Shown here in pieces: positions 17,417 through 32,355 of a stretch of 64,000 nucleotides of DNA. This stretch comes from Xanthomonas indica. GTDB taxonomy: Bacteria; Pseudomonadota; Gammaproteobacteria; Xanthomonadales; Xanthomonadaceae. The stretch covers positions 3,270,501 through 3,334,500 of the forward strand of contig NZ_CP131914.1 in the NCBI RefSeq assembly GCF_040529045.1, written 5' to 3'. The notes beneath the pieces were generated by a model. It searched no databases and was not told where the DNA came from. It saw nothing but the letters and a program-made list of their open reading frames with translations. How positions within the stretch are numbered: position 1 is the stretch's first letter; each line of letters begins with the position of its first letter. The translations under genes and the position numbers were made by a program.

Positions 17417-19846
17417 TCACTTTGCCGGCGGCAGCGCGTAGGCGATCACGTAGTCACCGCGCTTAGTCTCCATGAAGTGATGGCCGGCGGCGACGATGAC
17501 CAGGTACTCGCGGCCGTCGACCGCGTACACCATCGGCGTGGCCTGGCCGCCGGCGGGCAGCTTGGCCTGCCACAGGGTCTTGCCGCTGGCCAGGTCGATC
17601 GCGCGGATCATGTCGTCGGTCGCCGCGGCGATGAAGATCAGGCCGCTGGCGCTGACCACGGCGCCGCCGTTGTTGGGCGTGCCGATCTCGATCGGCAAGC
17701 CGGAGTGGATGCCGAACGGGCCGTTGCCGCGCGCGCTGCCGAACGGACGGTCCCACAGGGTCTTGCCGCTGGCCAGGTCGATCGCGCGAATGCCGCCGTA
17801 GGGCGGCTGCTTGCACAGCAGCCCGGTGAACGGCAGCCGCCAGCCGGCGTTGACGTTGATCGCGTACGGCGTGCCCGCCTGCGGATCGCCCGCGCCCTCG
17901 GCGCCGCCGCTGTCGCCGCGCACCTGATCGCGCGGCGCCCAGCCCATCTTGTCGGCCTTGGCGCGCGGCACCAGCAGGTTGTAGTTGGGCATGTCGTTGT
18001 AGTTGGCGACGACCACCCCGCGCTGCGGGTCCACCGCCACGCTGCCCCAGTCCGAGCCGCCGTTGTAGCCGGGATACTCGATCGAGTGGCGGTCGGCTTC
18101 CGGCGGCGTGTAGATGCCCTTGTAGCTGGCGCTGCGGAACTGGATGCGGCACACCAATTGGTCGATCGGGGTCATGCCCCACATGTCGCGTTCGGTCAGG
18201 TCGCGCTTGCGCAGCGAGTGGTACAGCGAGAACGGCTGGGTCTTGGCGCGGCGCTGCGGTTCCACGCCGCCGCCCGGCACCGCGCGTTCCTCGACCCCGA
18301 CCAGGGGTTTACCGGTGCGCCGGTCGAGCACGTACAGCTCGCCCTGCTTGCTCGGCAGCAGCACCGCCGGCACAGTCTTGCCGTCATGCGGGAAATCCAG
18401 CAGGGTCGGTTGCGACCCCAGGTCGTAGTCCCACACGTCGATATGGGTGGTCTGGAAATTCCACACCGGCTTGCCGGTGGTGACGTCCAGCGCGACCAGC
18501 GAGGTCGCATAGCGGTCTTCCTGCGGGGTGCGCGAACTGCTCCAGTAATCGGCCGAGGAATTGCCCATCGGCAGGTACACGTAGCCGAGTTGTTCGTCGC
18601 CGGCCGCGCTGGTCCACATGTTGGGCGTACCGCGGGTCCAGGTCTGCCCCGGCGGCGGCGCGCCGGCCCAGTCCGGATGGGTCATGTCCCAGGCCCAGCG
18701 CAGCGCACCGGTCACCGCGTCGAAGCCCTGGATCACGCCGGACGGCTCGTAGCGCTTCTGTCCATCCAGCACCTGGTGCCCGGTGACGACCACCCCGCGC
18801 ACGATGGTCGGCGGTGAATTGATCGAGACATAGCCGGGCGGCGTGGAGCCCATGCCGACGGTGATGTCGACCTGGCCGTGTTGGCCGAAGTCCTCGCAGG
18901 GCTTGCCGTCGGCCGCATCGACCGCGATCAGGCGCCCGTCCAGGGTGCCTTCGATGATGCGATGGCGGCACGCGGCCGACGCCGTCGGCTGGCCATCGGG
19001 CACCGCGTAGTAGCTGACGCCGCGGCAGGCGGCGGTGTACGGGATCGCCTTGTCCGCCACCTTGGGGTCGTAGCGCCAGCGTTCCCGGCCGCTGCGCGCA
19101 TCCAGGGCGATCAGTTGGTTGCGTGCGCTGCACAGATACAGGCTGTCGCCGATCTTCAGCGGCGTGGTCTCCGCGCCCCAGCGCTTGTCCGGCAGGTCGC
19201 CGGTGCGGAAGGTCCAGGCGGTGCGCAGTTGCGCCACGTTGCCCGGGGCGATCTGGCGCAACGGCGTGTAGCGGCTGCCGGCGTTGTCGCGGCCGTAGGC
19301 GGCCCAGTCGGCATCGGCGGGCGCATCGGCCGGCTGCGCGCCGGCGCGCGGGGTCGCCAGCGCCGCGGCCATCCCGGCCGCATGCGCCAGCGTGCCGTCG
19401 GCCTCGGTCACGCCGTACGGCAGGAACGCCAGCGCGAACGCGCCGACGAACACCAGGGCCAGCACCGCGGCGAGCGCGCGCGACAGCGTGCGCGAGAACG
19501 GCCGGTCCAGCCGCGGCAGCAGCAGCGCCAGCAACAACGCCAGGAACACCATCAGGCCCATGCGCGGCACCCAGCGCCAATAATCGGTGCCCGACTCCCA
19601 TGCCGCCCACAGCAGGGACAGCAGGAAGGTCGCGGCGAACCACAACGCGCCGCTGCGCCGCGCGCGCCACAGCTGCACGCCGGAAATCGCCAGACCGAGG
19701 CCGGCGACCAGGTAGTACCAGGACCCGCCCAGCGCCAGCAGCCAGGCGCCGCCGGCCGCCAGCACCACGCCGATCAGCGCGCAGGCGCCGCCGAGCAGGC
19801 GCAGCGGCCAGCCGCCGCGACGCTGCGTTTGTTCGAATGCATTCAT
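17417..19846 (-). CDS. gcd: Membrane-bound PQQ-dependent glucose dehydrogenase
   Basis: 809 aa, typical of the membrane-bound quinoprotein GDH. The first 140 residues hold about five membrane helices. The rest is a periplasmic eight-bladed PQQ propeller with tryptophan-docking blades such as RAIDLASGKTLWQAKLPAGG and ALDARSGRERWRYDP. It oxidises glucose to gluconolactone in the periplasm and passes electrons to ubiquinone. The start at 19846 is preceded by AAGGAG. A longer frame upstream is not coding. No PQQ synthesis gene lies in this window. Confidence 0.95.
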   Translation of the reverse strand: MNAFEQTQRRGGWPLRLLGGACALIGVVLAAGGAWLLALGGSWYYLVAGLGLAISGVQLWRARRSGALWFAATFLLSLLWAAWESGTDYWRWVPRMGLMVFLALLLALLLPRLDRPFSRTLSRALAAVLALVFVGAFALAFLPYGVTEADGTLAHAAGMAAALATPRAGAQPADAPADADWAAYGRDNAGSRYTPLRQIAPGNVAQLRTAWTFRTGDLPDKRWGAETTPLKIGDSLYLCSARNQLIALDARSGRERWRYDPKVADKAIPYTAACRGVSYYAVPDGQPTASAACRHRIIEGTLDGRLIAVDAADGKPCEDFGQHGQVDITVGMGSTPPGYVSINSPPTIVRGVVVTGHQVLDGQKRYEPSGVIQGFDAVTGALRWAWDMTHPDWAGAPPPGQTWTRGTPNMWTSAAGDEQLGYVYLPMGNSSADYWSSSRTPQEDRYATSLVALDVTTGKPVWNFQTTHIDVWDYDLGSQPTLLDFPHDGKTVPAVLLPSKQGELYVLDRRTGKPLVGVEERAVPGGGVEPQRRAKTQPFSLYHSLRKRDLTERDMWGMTPIDQLVCRIQFRSASYKGIYTPPEADRHSIEYPGYNGGSDWGSVAVDPQRGVVVANYNDMPNYNLLVPRAKADKMGWAPRDQVRGDSGGAEGAGDPQAGTPYAINVNAGWRLPFTGLLCKQPPYGGIRAIDLASGKTLWDRPFGSARGNGPFGIHSGLPIEIGTPNNGGAVVSASGLIFIAAATDDMIRAIDLASGKTLWQAKLPAGGQATPMVYAVDGREYLVIVAAGHHFMETKRGDYVIAYALPPAK

Positions 19847-20132
19847 TGCCACTCCTTGCAGGACACGGCCACGCGGAACATCCGACGTGGCAGCGGCGCA
19901 CACGCGCCGCGCATCCTTATCCCAAGCAGCAAGTGAACGTGATGCGTTTCTCGGTGACACACGCTGACACGCAACGTTGCGGTCCTCGTGACCCGGCGCC
20001 GACCTGGGCGTCACGCCGCTTGTGTATCGCCCCCAGCGGCGATCCGACATCGTCATCCGGACGCATGGAACCGCCTTGGCACGGCACGCGTGCGCCGCAC
20101 GCGGACACGCCCGCCGCGTCACGCGCCGTCCC

Positions 20133-20171
20133 CGAAAACGACGACGCCGGCACGAGGCCGGCGTCGTCGTT
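20133..20171 (-). terminator. Intrinsic terminator of gyrA
   Basis: AACGACGACGCCGGC at 20137-20151 pairs perfectly over 15 bp with 20157-20171 around a 5-base loop. On the minus strand the stem is followed by TTTTCG. It starts 14 bp after the gyrA stop. Confidence 0.85.
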
Positions 20172-20185
20172 CGCTCAGGCGCGGA

Positions 20186-23002
<2,817 letters not shown>

Positions 23003-23026
23003 TCGGGTTCCGTAAGTCTGGTGGCG

Positions 23027-23115
23027 GATCGACCACGACGCCGGCCCACGACAGGCGGGCCCGCCGCGGCCGCAGGCCTAGGGCGCACGGCGGTCGATCG
23101 AACCGCCGGATTCTA
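23027..23115 (-). promoter_or_regulatory. gyrA promoter -10 and structured leader
   Basis: On the minus strand TAGAAT at 23115-23110 is a good -10 (5 of 6); no convincing -35 is seen. Transcription from it gives a leader of about 100 nt. In that leader GATCGACC (23027-23034) can pair with GGTCGATC (23092-23099), enclosing further GC-rich helices. Confidence 0.4.
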
Positions 23116-23213
23116 TCATGACGGGCGCCCGATTGCCCGGTTTTTGCCGGCGCGAACAAGCACTTGCGCGCCATCGGCCGGGTTTGCCGGGCGCTGTGGC
23201 GCTGCCCCGGCGC

Positions 23214-24278
23214 TCAGCCGCCGAAGGCGGCGCGCATGCGCGCCGGGTCCGGCTGCTCGATCACCCCGCGCTCGGTGACGATGGCATCGATCAGCGTCGC
23301 CGGGGTCACGTCGAACACCGGGTTCCAGGCGGCGATGCCGTCGGCCACGGTGCGCGTGCCGCCGACGCCGAACAGCTCGCCCGGATCGCGCTGCTCGATC
23401 TCGATCTGCGCGCCGTCGGCGGTGTCCATGTCCACGGTGGATGACGGCGCCACCACCATGAACCTGACCCCATGGTGGCGCGCGGCGATCGCCAGCTGGT
23501 AGGTGCCGATCTTGTTGGCGGTGTCGCCGTTGGCGCAGATGCGGTCGGCGCCGACGATCACCCACTGCACCGCCCCGGTCTTCATCAGGTGCGAGGCCGC
23601 CGAGTCGGCGATCAGCGTCGCGTCGATGCCGTCCTGCTGCAGTTCCCACACGGTCAGCCGCGCGCCCTGCAGCCAGGGCCGGGTCTCGCCGGCGAACACC
23701 TTGGCGATGCGCTGCTGGGCGACGCCGGCGCGGATCACGCCCAGCGCGGTGCCGAAACCGGCGGTGGCCAGCGAGCCGGTGTTGCAGTGGGTGAGCACGC
23801 CGCTGCCGGCGGCGATCAGGCCGGCGCCGAGCGCGCCCATATGCCGGTTGGCGGCCAGATCCTCCTCGGCGATCGCCTGCGCCTCGCGCTCCAGCACCGA
23901 GCGCCAGTCGCTGCCGGCCGCGCCCAGCGCGGTGCGCATGCGCGCCAGCGCCCAGGCCAGGTTGACCGCGGTCGGCCGCGCGGCATTGAGCCGCTGCAGG
24001 GCCGGCTCCAGCTTCAGCAGCGCCTCGGCACCGTTGTCGGCCTGCACCTCGCGCGCGGCCAGCACCGTGCCCCAGCCGGCGGCGATGCCGATCGCCGGCG
24101 CGCCGCGCACGGCCAGGGCATGGATCGCCGCGGCGACCTGGTCGCTGTCGCTGCAGCGCACATGCTCCACCGCGAACGGCAGCTTGCGCTGGTCCAGCAG
24201 TTCCAGTGCGTCGCCGGTCCACAGGATCGGGCGGATATGGTCGTAGCGGGCGTAATCGATATCGAGGGCGGCGTTCAT
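23214..24278 (-). CDS. mtnA: S-methyl-5-thioribose-1-phosphate isomerase
   Basis: 354 aa. It converts methylthioribose-1-phosphate to methylthioribulose-1-phosphate in the methionine salvage cycle. Family motifs [33 protein letters not shown] and [17 protein letters not shown] are visible, holding the catalytic Cys and Asp. I chose the ATG at 24278 because it begins the conserved [13 protein letters not shown] start; the longer frame is shadow. It sits upstream of gyrA on the same strand with a 211-bp gap holding the gyrA promoter. Confidence 0.96.
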   Translation of the reverse strand: MNAALDIDYARYDHIRPILWTGDALELLDQRKLPFAVEHVRCSDSDQVAAAIHALAVRGAPAIGIAAGWGTVLAAREVQADNGAEALLKLEPALQRLNAARPTAVNLAWALARMRTALGAAGSDWRSVLEREAQAIAEEDLAANRHMGALGAGLIAAGSGVLTHCNTGSLATAGFGTALGVIRAGVAQQRIAKVFAGETRPWLQGARLTVWELQQDGIDATLIADSAASHLMKTGAVQWVIVGADRICANGDTANKIGTYQLAIAARHHGVRFMVVAPSSTVDMDTADGAQIEIEQRDPGELFGVGGTRTVADGIAAWNPVFDVTPATLIDAIVTERGVIEQPDPARMRAAFGG

Positions 24279-24339
24279 CGCCCCATTGTAAACGCCGGCG
24301 ATTGCGGATTGAGGACGGCGCGGCGCCGCGGCACTGCGC

Positions 24340-25047
24340 TCAGTTGACGCTGAACTCGGCGCGGCAGCCCTTGTCGACCCAGATGCCGTCGCGGTCCCAG
24401 CCCCAGCTGTCGTCCTGCACGCAGGCGGCGCCGGACAGCTGCCGGCGCAGCTCGACATGGTCCTGCACACTGACCCCGCAGCGGCGCCGGGCCTTGCCCT
24501 TGGATTCGCACAGCACCGGCCGCGGACCGGCGGGGAATCCGGATCCGTCGGCGGCACCGATCTCGAACTCGCCGCGGCAGCCGCGCGCGACCCAGATCTC
24601 GTTGCGGCGCACGCCCCAGCTGCGCTCCTCGCGGCACGGCACCGACGACAGCTGGCGCATCAGCCGCACCGGCGCGCCGCGCAGCATCACCGGGCAACTC
24701 TCCAGGCGACCATCGGACTCGCAGCGCAGCACGCGGCGCATGGCGCTGCGCGGCGCCTCCCCCGGATTGGGGCGGAATTCGGCGCGACAGCCCAGGGTCA
24801 CCCACACGCCGGTGGCGTCCGAACCCCACTCGCTGCCGCGGATGCAGTCGTTGTCGGACAGTTGCCGCACCAGTTGCACGCCCTGCGCGGTCGGCATCGG
24901 GCAGTGCACCCAGGTCATGTCGCGCGATTCGCAGCGCACCACCGCCGCGTCGTACGCATCGGCGGTCTGCGCCGGCGACGGCATCGGCCACACGCTTGCC
25001 GCCAATCCCAGCCAACACCAGCCACCGAGCCCGTACGCCCACTTCAT
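24340..25047 (-). CDS. Secreted protein of three DUF3011 repeats
   Basis: 235 aa with a signal peptide (about residues 1-27, cleavage near SPAQ-T). Three repeats of about 60 residues follow, each with CES ... (V/R)LxRQLS ... C ... WG ... (G/I)WVxxGCRxEF. Each repeat has four regularly spaced Cys, suggesting disulfides in the periplasm. DUF3011 has no known function. The gene is 61 bp upstream of the mtnA start and may be transcribed with it. Confidence 0.85.
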   Translation of the reverse strand: MKWAYGLGGWCWLGLAASVWPMPSPAQTADAYDAAVVRCESRDMTWVHCPMPTAQGVQLVRQLSDNDCIRGSEWGSDATGVWVTLGCRAEFRPNPGEAPRSAMRRVLRCESDGRLESCPVMLRGAPVRLMRQLSSVPCREERSWGVRRNEIWVARGCRGEFEIGAADGSGFPAGPRPVLCESKGKARRRCGVSVQDHVELRRQLSGAACVQDDSWGWDRDGIWVDKGCRAEFSVN

Positions 25048-25183
25048 GCTTGGCTCTGCCCCTATGCCTAGAACCTGAACAACGAAGACCTGCTGGCGCG
25101 CGGCGTGCGCATGCCGTGCCCGATCAAACCATCATCGGTGTGGACAACGCAACAACGCGCCGCGACAGCGCGTGACGGCCGGT

Positions 25184-26133
25184 TCAGGCATGCGCGAAAT
25201 CGTAGGCGAGCACATCGCCGATCTGCGCGGTGCCGCGCATCGCCATCAGCAGCCGGTCCACGCCCACCGCCACACCGGCGCAATCGGGCAGCGAGGGCAG
25301 CGCCTGTAGCAGGCGTTCGTCCAGCGGCGGCAGCACCGCGCCGCGCGCCTGGCGCAGCGCATGGTCGCGCAGGAAACGCCGGCGCTGCTCGGCGGCATCG
25401 TTGAGCTCGTGATAGCCATTGGCCAGTTCGTAACCGCCCAGGTACAGCTCGAAGCGCTCGGCCACCGGCGGATCGCCAGCGCGGACCCGCGCCAGCGCGC
25501 ACTGGCTGGCCGGCCAGTCATGGACCACGGTAAGGCGGTCGGCGGGGAACGCGGGCTGCAGGCGATGGGTCATCAGCAGGTCCAGCCAGTCGTCGCGGCC
25601 CAGGCCCTCGGCGTCGATGCGGATATCGCGCAACGGCTGCTGCAGCGCCTCCAGCGGCGCGGCGAACGGATCCAGCTCCAGCCCCTGCAGGAACAGCGCG
25701 CGGTAACTGAGCACCTGCAACGTCGCGCTGCGCCCGACCAGGGCCAGCGCCGTGCGCACCAGCTCCACGGTCTCCTCGATCAACTGCCGGTGATCCCAGC
25801 CGACCCGGTACCACTCGAGCATGGTGAACTCGGGATTGTGGCGGCCGCCGGCCTCGCCGTTGCGGAACACCCGTCCGAGTTCGTAGCAGTCGCCGATGCC
25901 GGCAGCGAGCAGCCGCTTCAGCGGGTACTCGGGCGAGGTGCGCAGCCAGCGCAATGCCGGGCCGGCATCGACGTGGCCGCTGAAGCGGGTCTGGAAGCTG
26001 TCGATGTTCGGCTCGGTGTTGCCGGCCGCCGACAGCATCGGCGTCTCCACTTCCAGCACGCCGCGCGCAGCGAAGAAGGCGCGGATGGCGGCATTGAGCC
26101 GGGCGCGCAACTGCAGGGTGGACAGCAGGTCCA

Positions 26134-26134
<1 letters not shown>
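25184..26134 (-). CDS. epmA: EF-P--(R)-beta-lysine ligase
   Basis: 316 aa, a class II lysyl-tRNA synthetase-like catalytic core without the anticodon domain. It attaches (R)-beta-lysine to a Lys of elongation factor P, which helps ribosomes at proline runs. Class II motifs are visible: the ETPMLS motif 1 region, FRNGEAGGRHNPEFTMLEWYR (motif 2) and GVAVGVDRLLMAM (motif 3). Its start overlaps the GNAT stop (TGATG), so it is the last gene of the ligA-GNAT-epmA operon. Confidence 0.95.
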
Positions 26135-29956
<3,822 letters not shown>

Positions 29957-30022
29957 ACCACCCTTGCCCCACCATTAACACCCCGTTAACGTGACCTCCC
30001 CCCGCCCGCTCTGGAGAGCCCC

Positions 30023-31153
30023 GTGTCGCTACCGGTCTCGCGCCGTTCCTTCCTGTCCCTGGCCACCTCCGGTCTGGCGCTCGGCGCCGTCGGCCTGGCG
30101 CCTGTCGCGGAGGCGGCGCGGCGCAAGGCGGCCGCCGCCGCGGTCACGACTCCCGGCGTGGCGCCGGCGGCCGGCACGGTGTACCTGAACTTCAACGAGT
30201 GCCCGCTGGGTCCTGCGCCCGCAGCGCTGGCGGCGGCGCAGGCGATCCTGCCGCGCAGCGGCCGCTATCTGTTCGAACTCTCCGACGAACTGATCGCCGC
30301 CTTCGTCGGCCAACAGCGCCTACCGGCCGACCACGTCGCGGTCTATCCCGGGTCCAGCGAGCCGCTGGCGCGCGCCGCGCGCGCCTTCACCTCGCCGCGC
30401 GCCGGCGTGGTGGTGGCCGACCCGACCTTCGAGGCCGTCGCCGATGTCGCCGCCGCGCATGGCGCGCCCGTGCGGCGCGTCCCGCTGCGCGCCGACGGGG
30501 CGCACGACGTCAAGGCCATGGCCAGCGCCGACCCGAACGCCGGCCTGATCTACCTGTGCAATCCGAACAACCCGACCGGCTCGATCACCAAGCGCGCCGA
30601 CATCGAGTGGCTGCTGGCCAACAAGCCCGCCTCCAGCGTGCTGCTGGTCGACGAGGCCTATCTGCACTACAGCGAAGAGCCGTCGGTGATCGACCTGATC
30701 GGCCAACGCCAGGACCTGCTGGTGCTGCGCACCTTCTCCAAGCTGTACGGCATGGCTGGTCTGCGCCTGGGCCTGGCGGTGGCGGCGCCGGGGCTGCAGA
30801 CCAAGCTGGCCGCGTTCGGCCAGAATCCGGTCTCGGTGCCCGCCCTCGCCGCCGGCATCGCCAGCCTGCAGGACCTGCAACTGGTGCCGACCCGCCGCGC
30901 CGAGAACGCGCGCATCCGCGACGCCACCATCGCCTGGCTGCAGAGCAAGGGCTACAAGTGCCTGCCGTCGCAGGCCAACTGCTTCATGGTCGACGTCAAA
31001 CGCGACGGCGCCGCCTTCGCCGCGGCGATGGCCAAGCAAGGCGTGATCGTCGGCCGCAGCTGGCCGATCTGGCCGAAGCTGGTCCGCGTCACCGTCGGCA
31101 GCGAAGCGGAGATGCTGCGGTTCCGGGAGGCGTTTGTGAAGGCGCGCAAGTAG
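30023..31153 (+). CDS. Tat-exported PLP-dependent aminotransferase (HisC-like)
   Basis: 376 aa from the GTG at 30023, with GGAGAG 8-9 bases upstream. Residues about 7-30 are a twin-arginine signal (SRRSFLSLATSGLALG). The mature part is a class I/II aminotransferase close to histidinol-phosphate aminotransferase: CNPNNPTGS, VDEAYLHY and FSKLYGMAGLRLGL, where the Lys of FSK should bind pyridoxal phosphate. Folded, cofactor-loaded export to the periplasm is what Tat does; a periplasmic aminotransferase is unusual and its substrate is unknown. No other his gene is near. It sits between ligA and zipA, bounded on both sides by repeat elements. Confidence 0.85.
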   Translation: MSLPVSRRSFLSLATSGLALGAVGLAPVAEAARRKAAAAAVTTPGVAPAAGTVYLNFNECPLGPAPAALAAAQAILPRSGRYLFELSDELIAAFVGQQRLPADHVAVYPGSSEPLARAARAFTSPRAGVVVADPTFEAVADVAAAHGAPVRRVPLRADGAHDVKAMASADPNAGLIYLCNPNNPTGSITKRADIEWLLANKPASSVLLVDEAYLHYSEEPSVIDLIGQRQDLLVLRTFSKLYGMAGLRLGLAVAAPGLQTKLAAFGQNPVSVPALAAGIASLQDLQLVPTRRAENARIRDATIAWLQSKGYKCLPSQANCFMVDVKRDGAAFAAAMAKQGVIVGRSWPIWPKLVRVTVGSEAEMLRFREAFVKARK

Positions 31154-31154
31154 C

Positions 31155-31488
31155 GCGCCTGGGATTGGGGAGTTGGGATTGAGGATTCGTAAAAGCGGGT
31201 TGCCGTGGGGCTGAGGCGTGGCTGGTGTTGCCTCGGTGCGTCGCATTCACGATGTACGATTCGCTAGCTCCGGCACGGCGCGCCAGACCGGGGCCCGAGT
31301 TCGGGAATCGTGATTGGAGTTCGCGAGAGCCAAAAGCCAGGGCTTCTGGCGTCGGCGGCGGTCGTACCCTCATCCGCCCCTTCGGGGCACCTTCTCCCGA
31401 AGGGAGAAGGGAAAAGCGCGCTCGAGGATCAGCGCGACAGGGACTCGCTTTTACAAATCCCCAATCCCGACTCCCCAATCCCGGCGTC
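31155..31488. repeat. Heptad inverted-repeat element with nested CCCTCATCCG copy
   Basis: The gap between convergent aminotransferase and zipA is filled by this element. Left arm (about 31159-31197): GGGATTGGGGAGTTGGGATT then ATTCGTAAAAGCGGG. Right arm (about 31431-31487): CTCGCTTTTACAAATCCCC then heptads. Inside, 31369-31415 is a fifth copy of the CCCTCATCCGCCCC unit, and 31310-31335 has another partial heptad run. Confidence 0.8.
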
Positions 31489-31506
31489 GCGCCACCGGCG
31501 CGGCGC

Positions 31507-32241
31507 TCACCAGCGCGGCGCCTTCGTCAACGGCGGCGCCTGGTGCTGGCGGTCGTAGGCGCGCAGGTCGTCGCGGATGTGGGCGATGCGCTGGCGGCCC
31601 AGGGCGTTGCGGCTGTCGTCCAGGACCACGCCGTCGAGCAGCTCGCCCATGCGCTGCACGGTCGGCAGCATCTTCTCCCAGGCGTCGAGCGCGGTCAGCG
31701 GCGCCGGAAGGGTCAGGAAGAAGGCGATCGCCGGGGTCTCCATCTCGCGGATGTGGGCCATGTCGAAGCTGCCCGGCTTCATGATGCTGGCCATGCTGAA
31801 GATCGGACCGCGCTCCGGATGGCCTTCCACCAGGCGGTGGAACACGTTCATGTGGCCGAAGGTCAGGCCGGTCTTCTCCGCGGCCACCACGATGTCCTCG
31901 CCGCGCAGCACCTGGCCCGCGCGGGCGGCGACGTACAGCGAGACGATCTTGTCGAAATCCTGGCTCGGCCGCTTGCCGAGTTCGGTGCCCGGCGCTTCCG
32001 CCGCGGGCAGGCCCAGTTCGGGTTCGCGCGCCTCGCCGTCCGCACCCGGTGCGGCCAGCGCGTCATCGCCGGTGGCCGGGGCATCGCCCAGCGAGGGCTC
32101 GCGGCGCGGCGCGGCCGGATCGGCCGGCTCCACGCGCCGGCCCTGGCTCGGTTTCTTCGGGCGGCCGAACAGGAAGATCGCCGCAATCAACAGCAAGCCG
32201 GCGGCGAGGATGCCGATGCGTAGCATTGCCATGTCGGACAT
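31507..32241 (-). CDS. zipA: Cell division protein ZipA
   Basis: 244 aa. One N-terminal membrane helix (about residues 8-25, IGILAAGLLLIAAIFLFG), a Pro/Ala/Glu-rich linker to about residue 95, and a C-terminal FtsZ-binding domain with FGHMNVFHRL and SMASIMKPGSFD. ZipA tethers FtsZ to the inner membrane during early division. Start may be ATG 32241 or one of two further ATG codons within 15 bases. It follows smc by 114 bp on the same strand. Confidence 0.94.
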   Translation of the reverse strand: MSDMAMLRIGILAAGLLLIAAIFLFGRPKKPSQGRRVEPADPAAPRREPSLGDAPATGDDALAAPGADGEAREPELGLPAAEAPGTELGKRPSQDFDKIVSLYVAARAGQVLRGEDIVVAAEKTGLTFGHMNVFHRLVEGHPERGPIFSMASIMKPGSFDMAHIREMETPAIAFFLTLPAPLTALDAWEKMLPTVQRMGELLDGVVLDDSRNALGRQRIAHIRDDLRAYDRQHQAPPLTKAPRW

Positions 32242-32355
32242 TCAGGGGTTACTCCGGCAAGGGTACACAGGGGGAAAACAACTGCTAGGTGCGCACGAGG
32301 CCTGCCGGTCCGGGACCAACGCCTCCACGCGTATCGCGTCCTTTAGCATGTCACG

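Noticed and set aside
17143-17466. Small plus-strand open frames downstream of the TPR-like gene
   Set aside because: They run through a REP element and into the antisense of gcd; composition is not coding.
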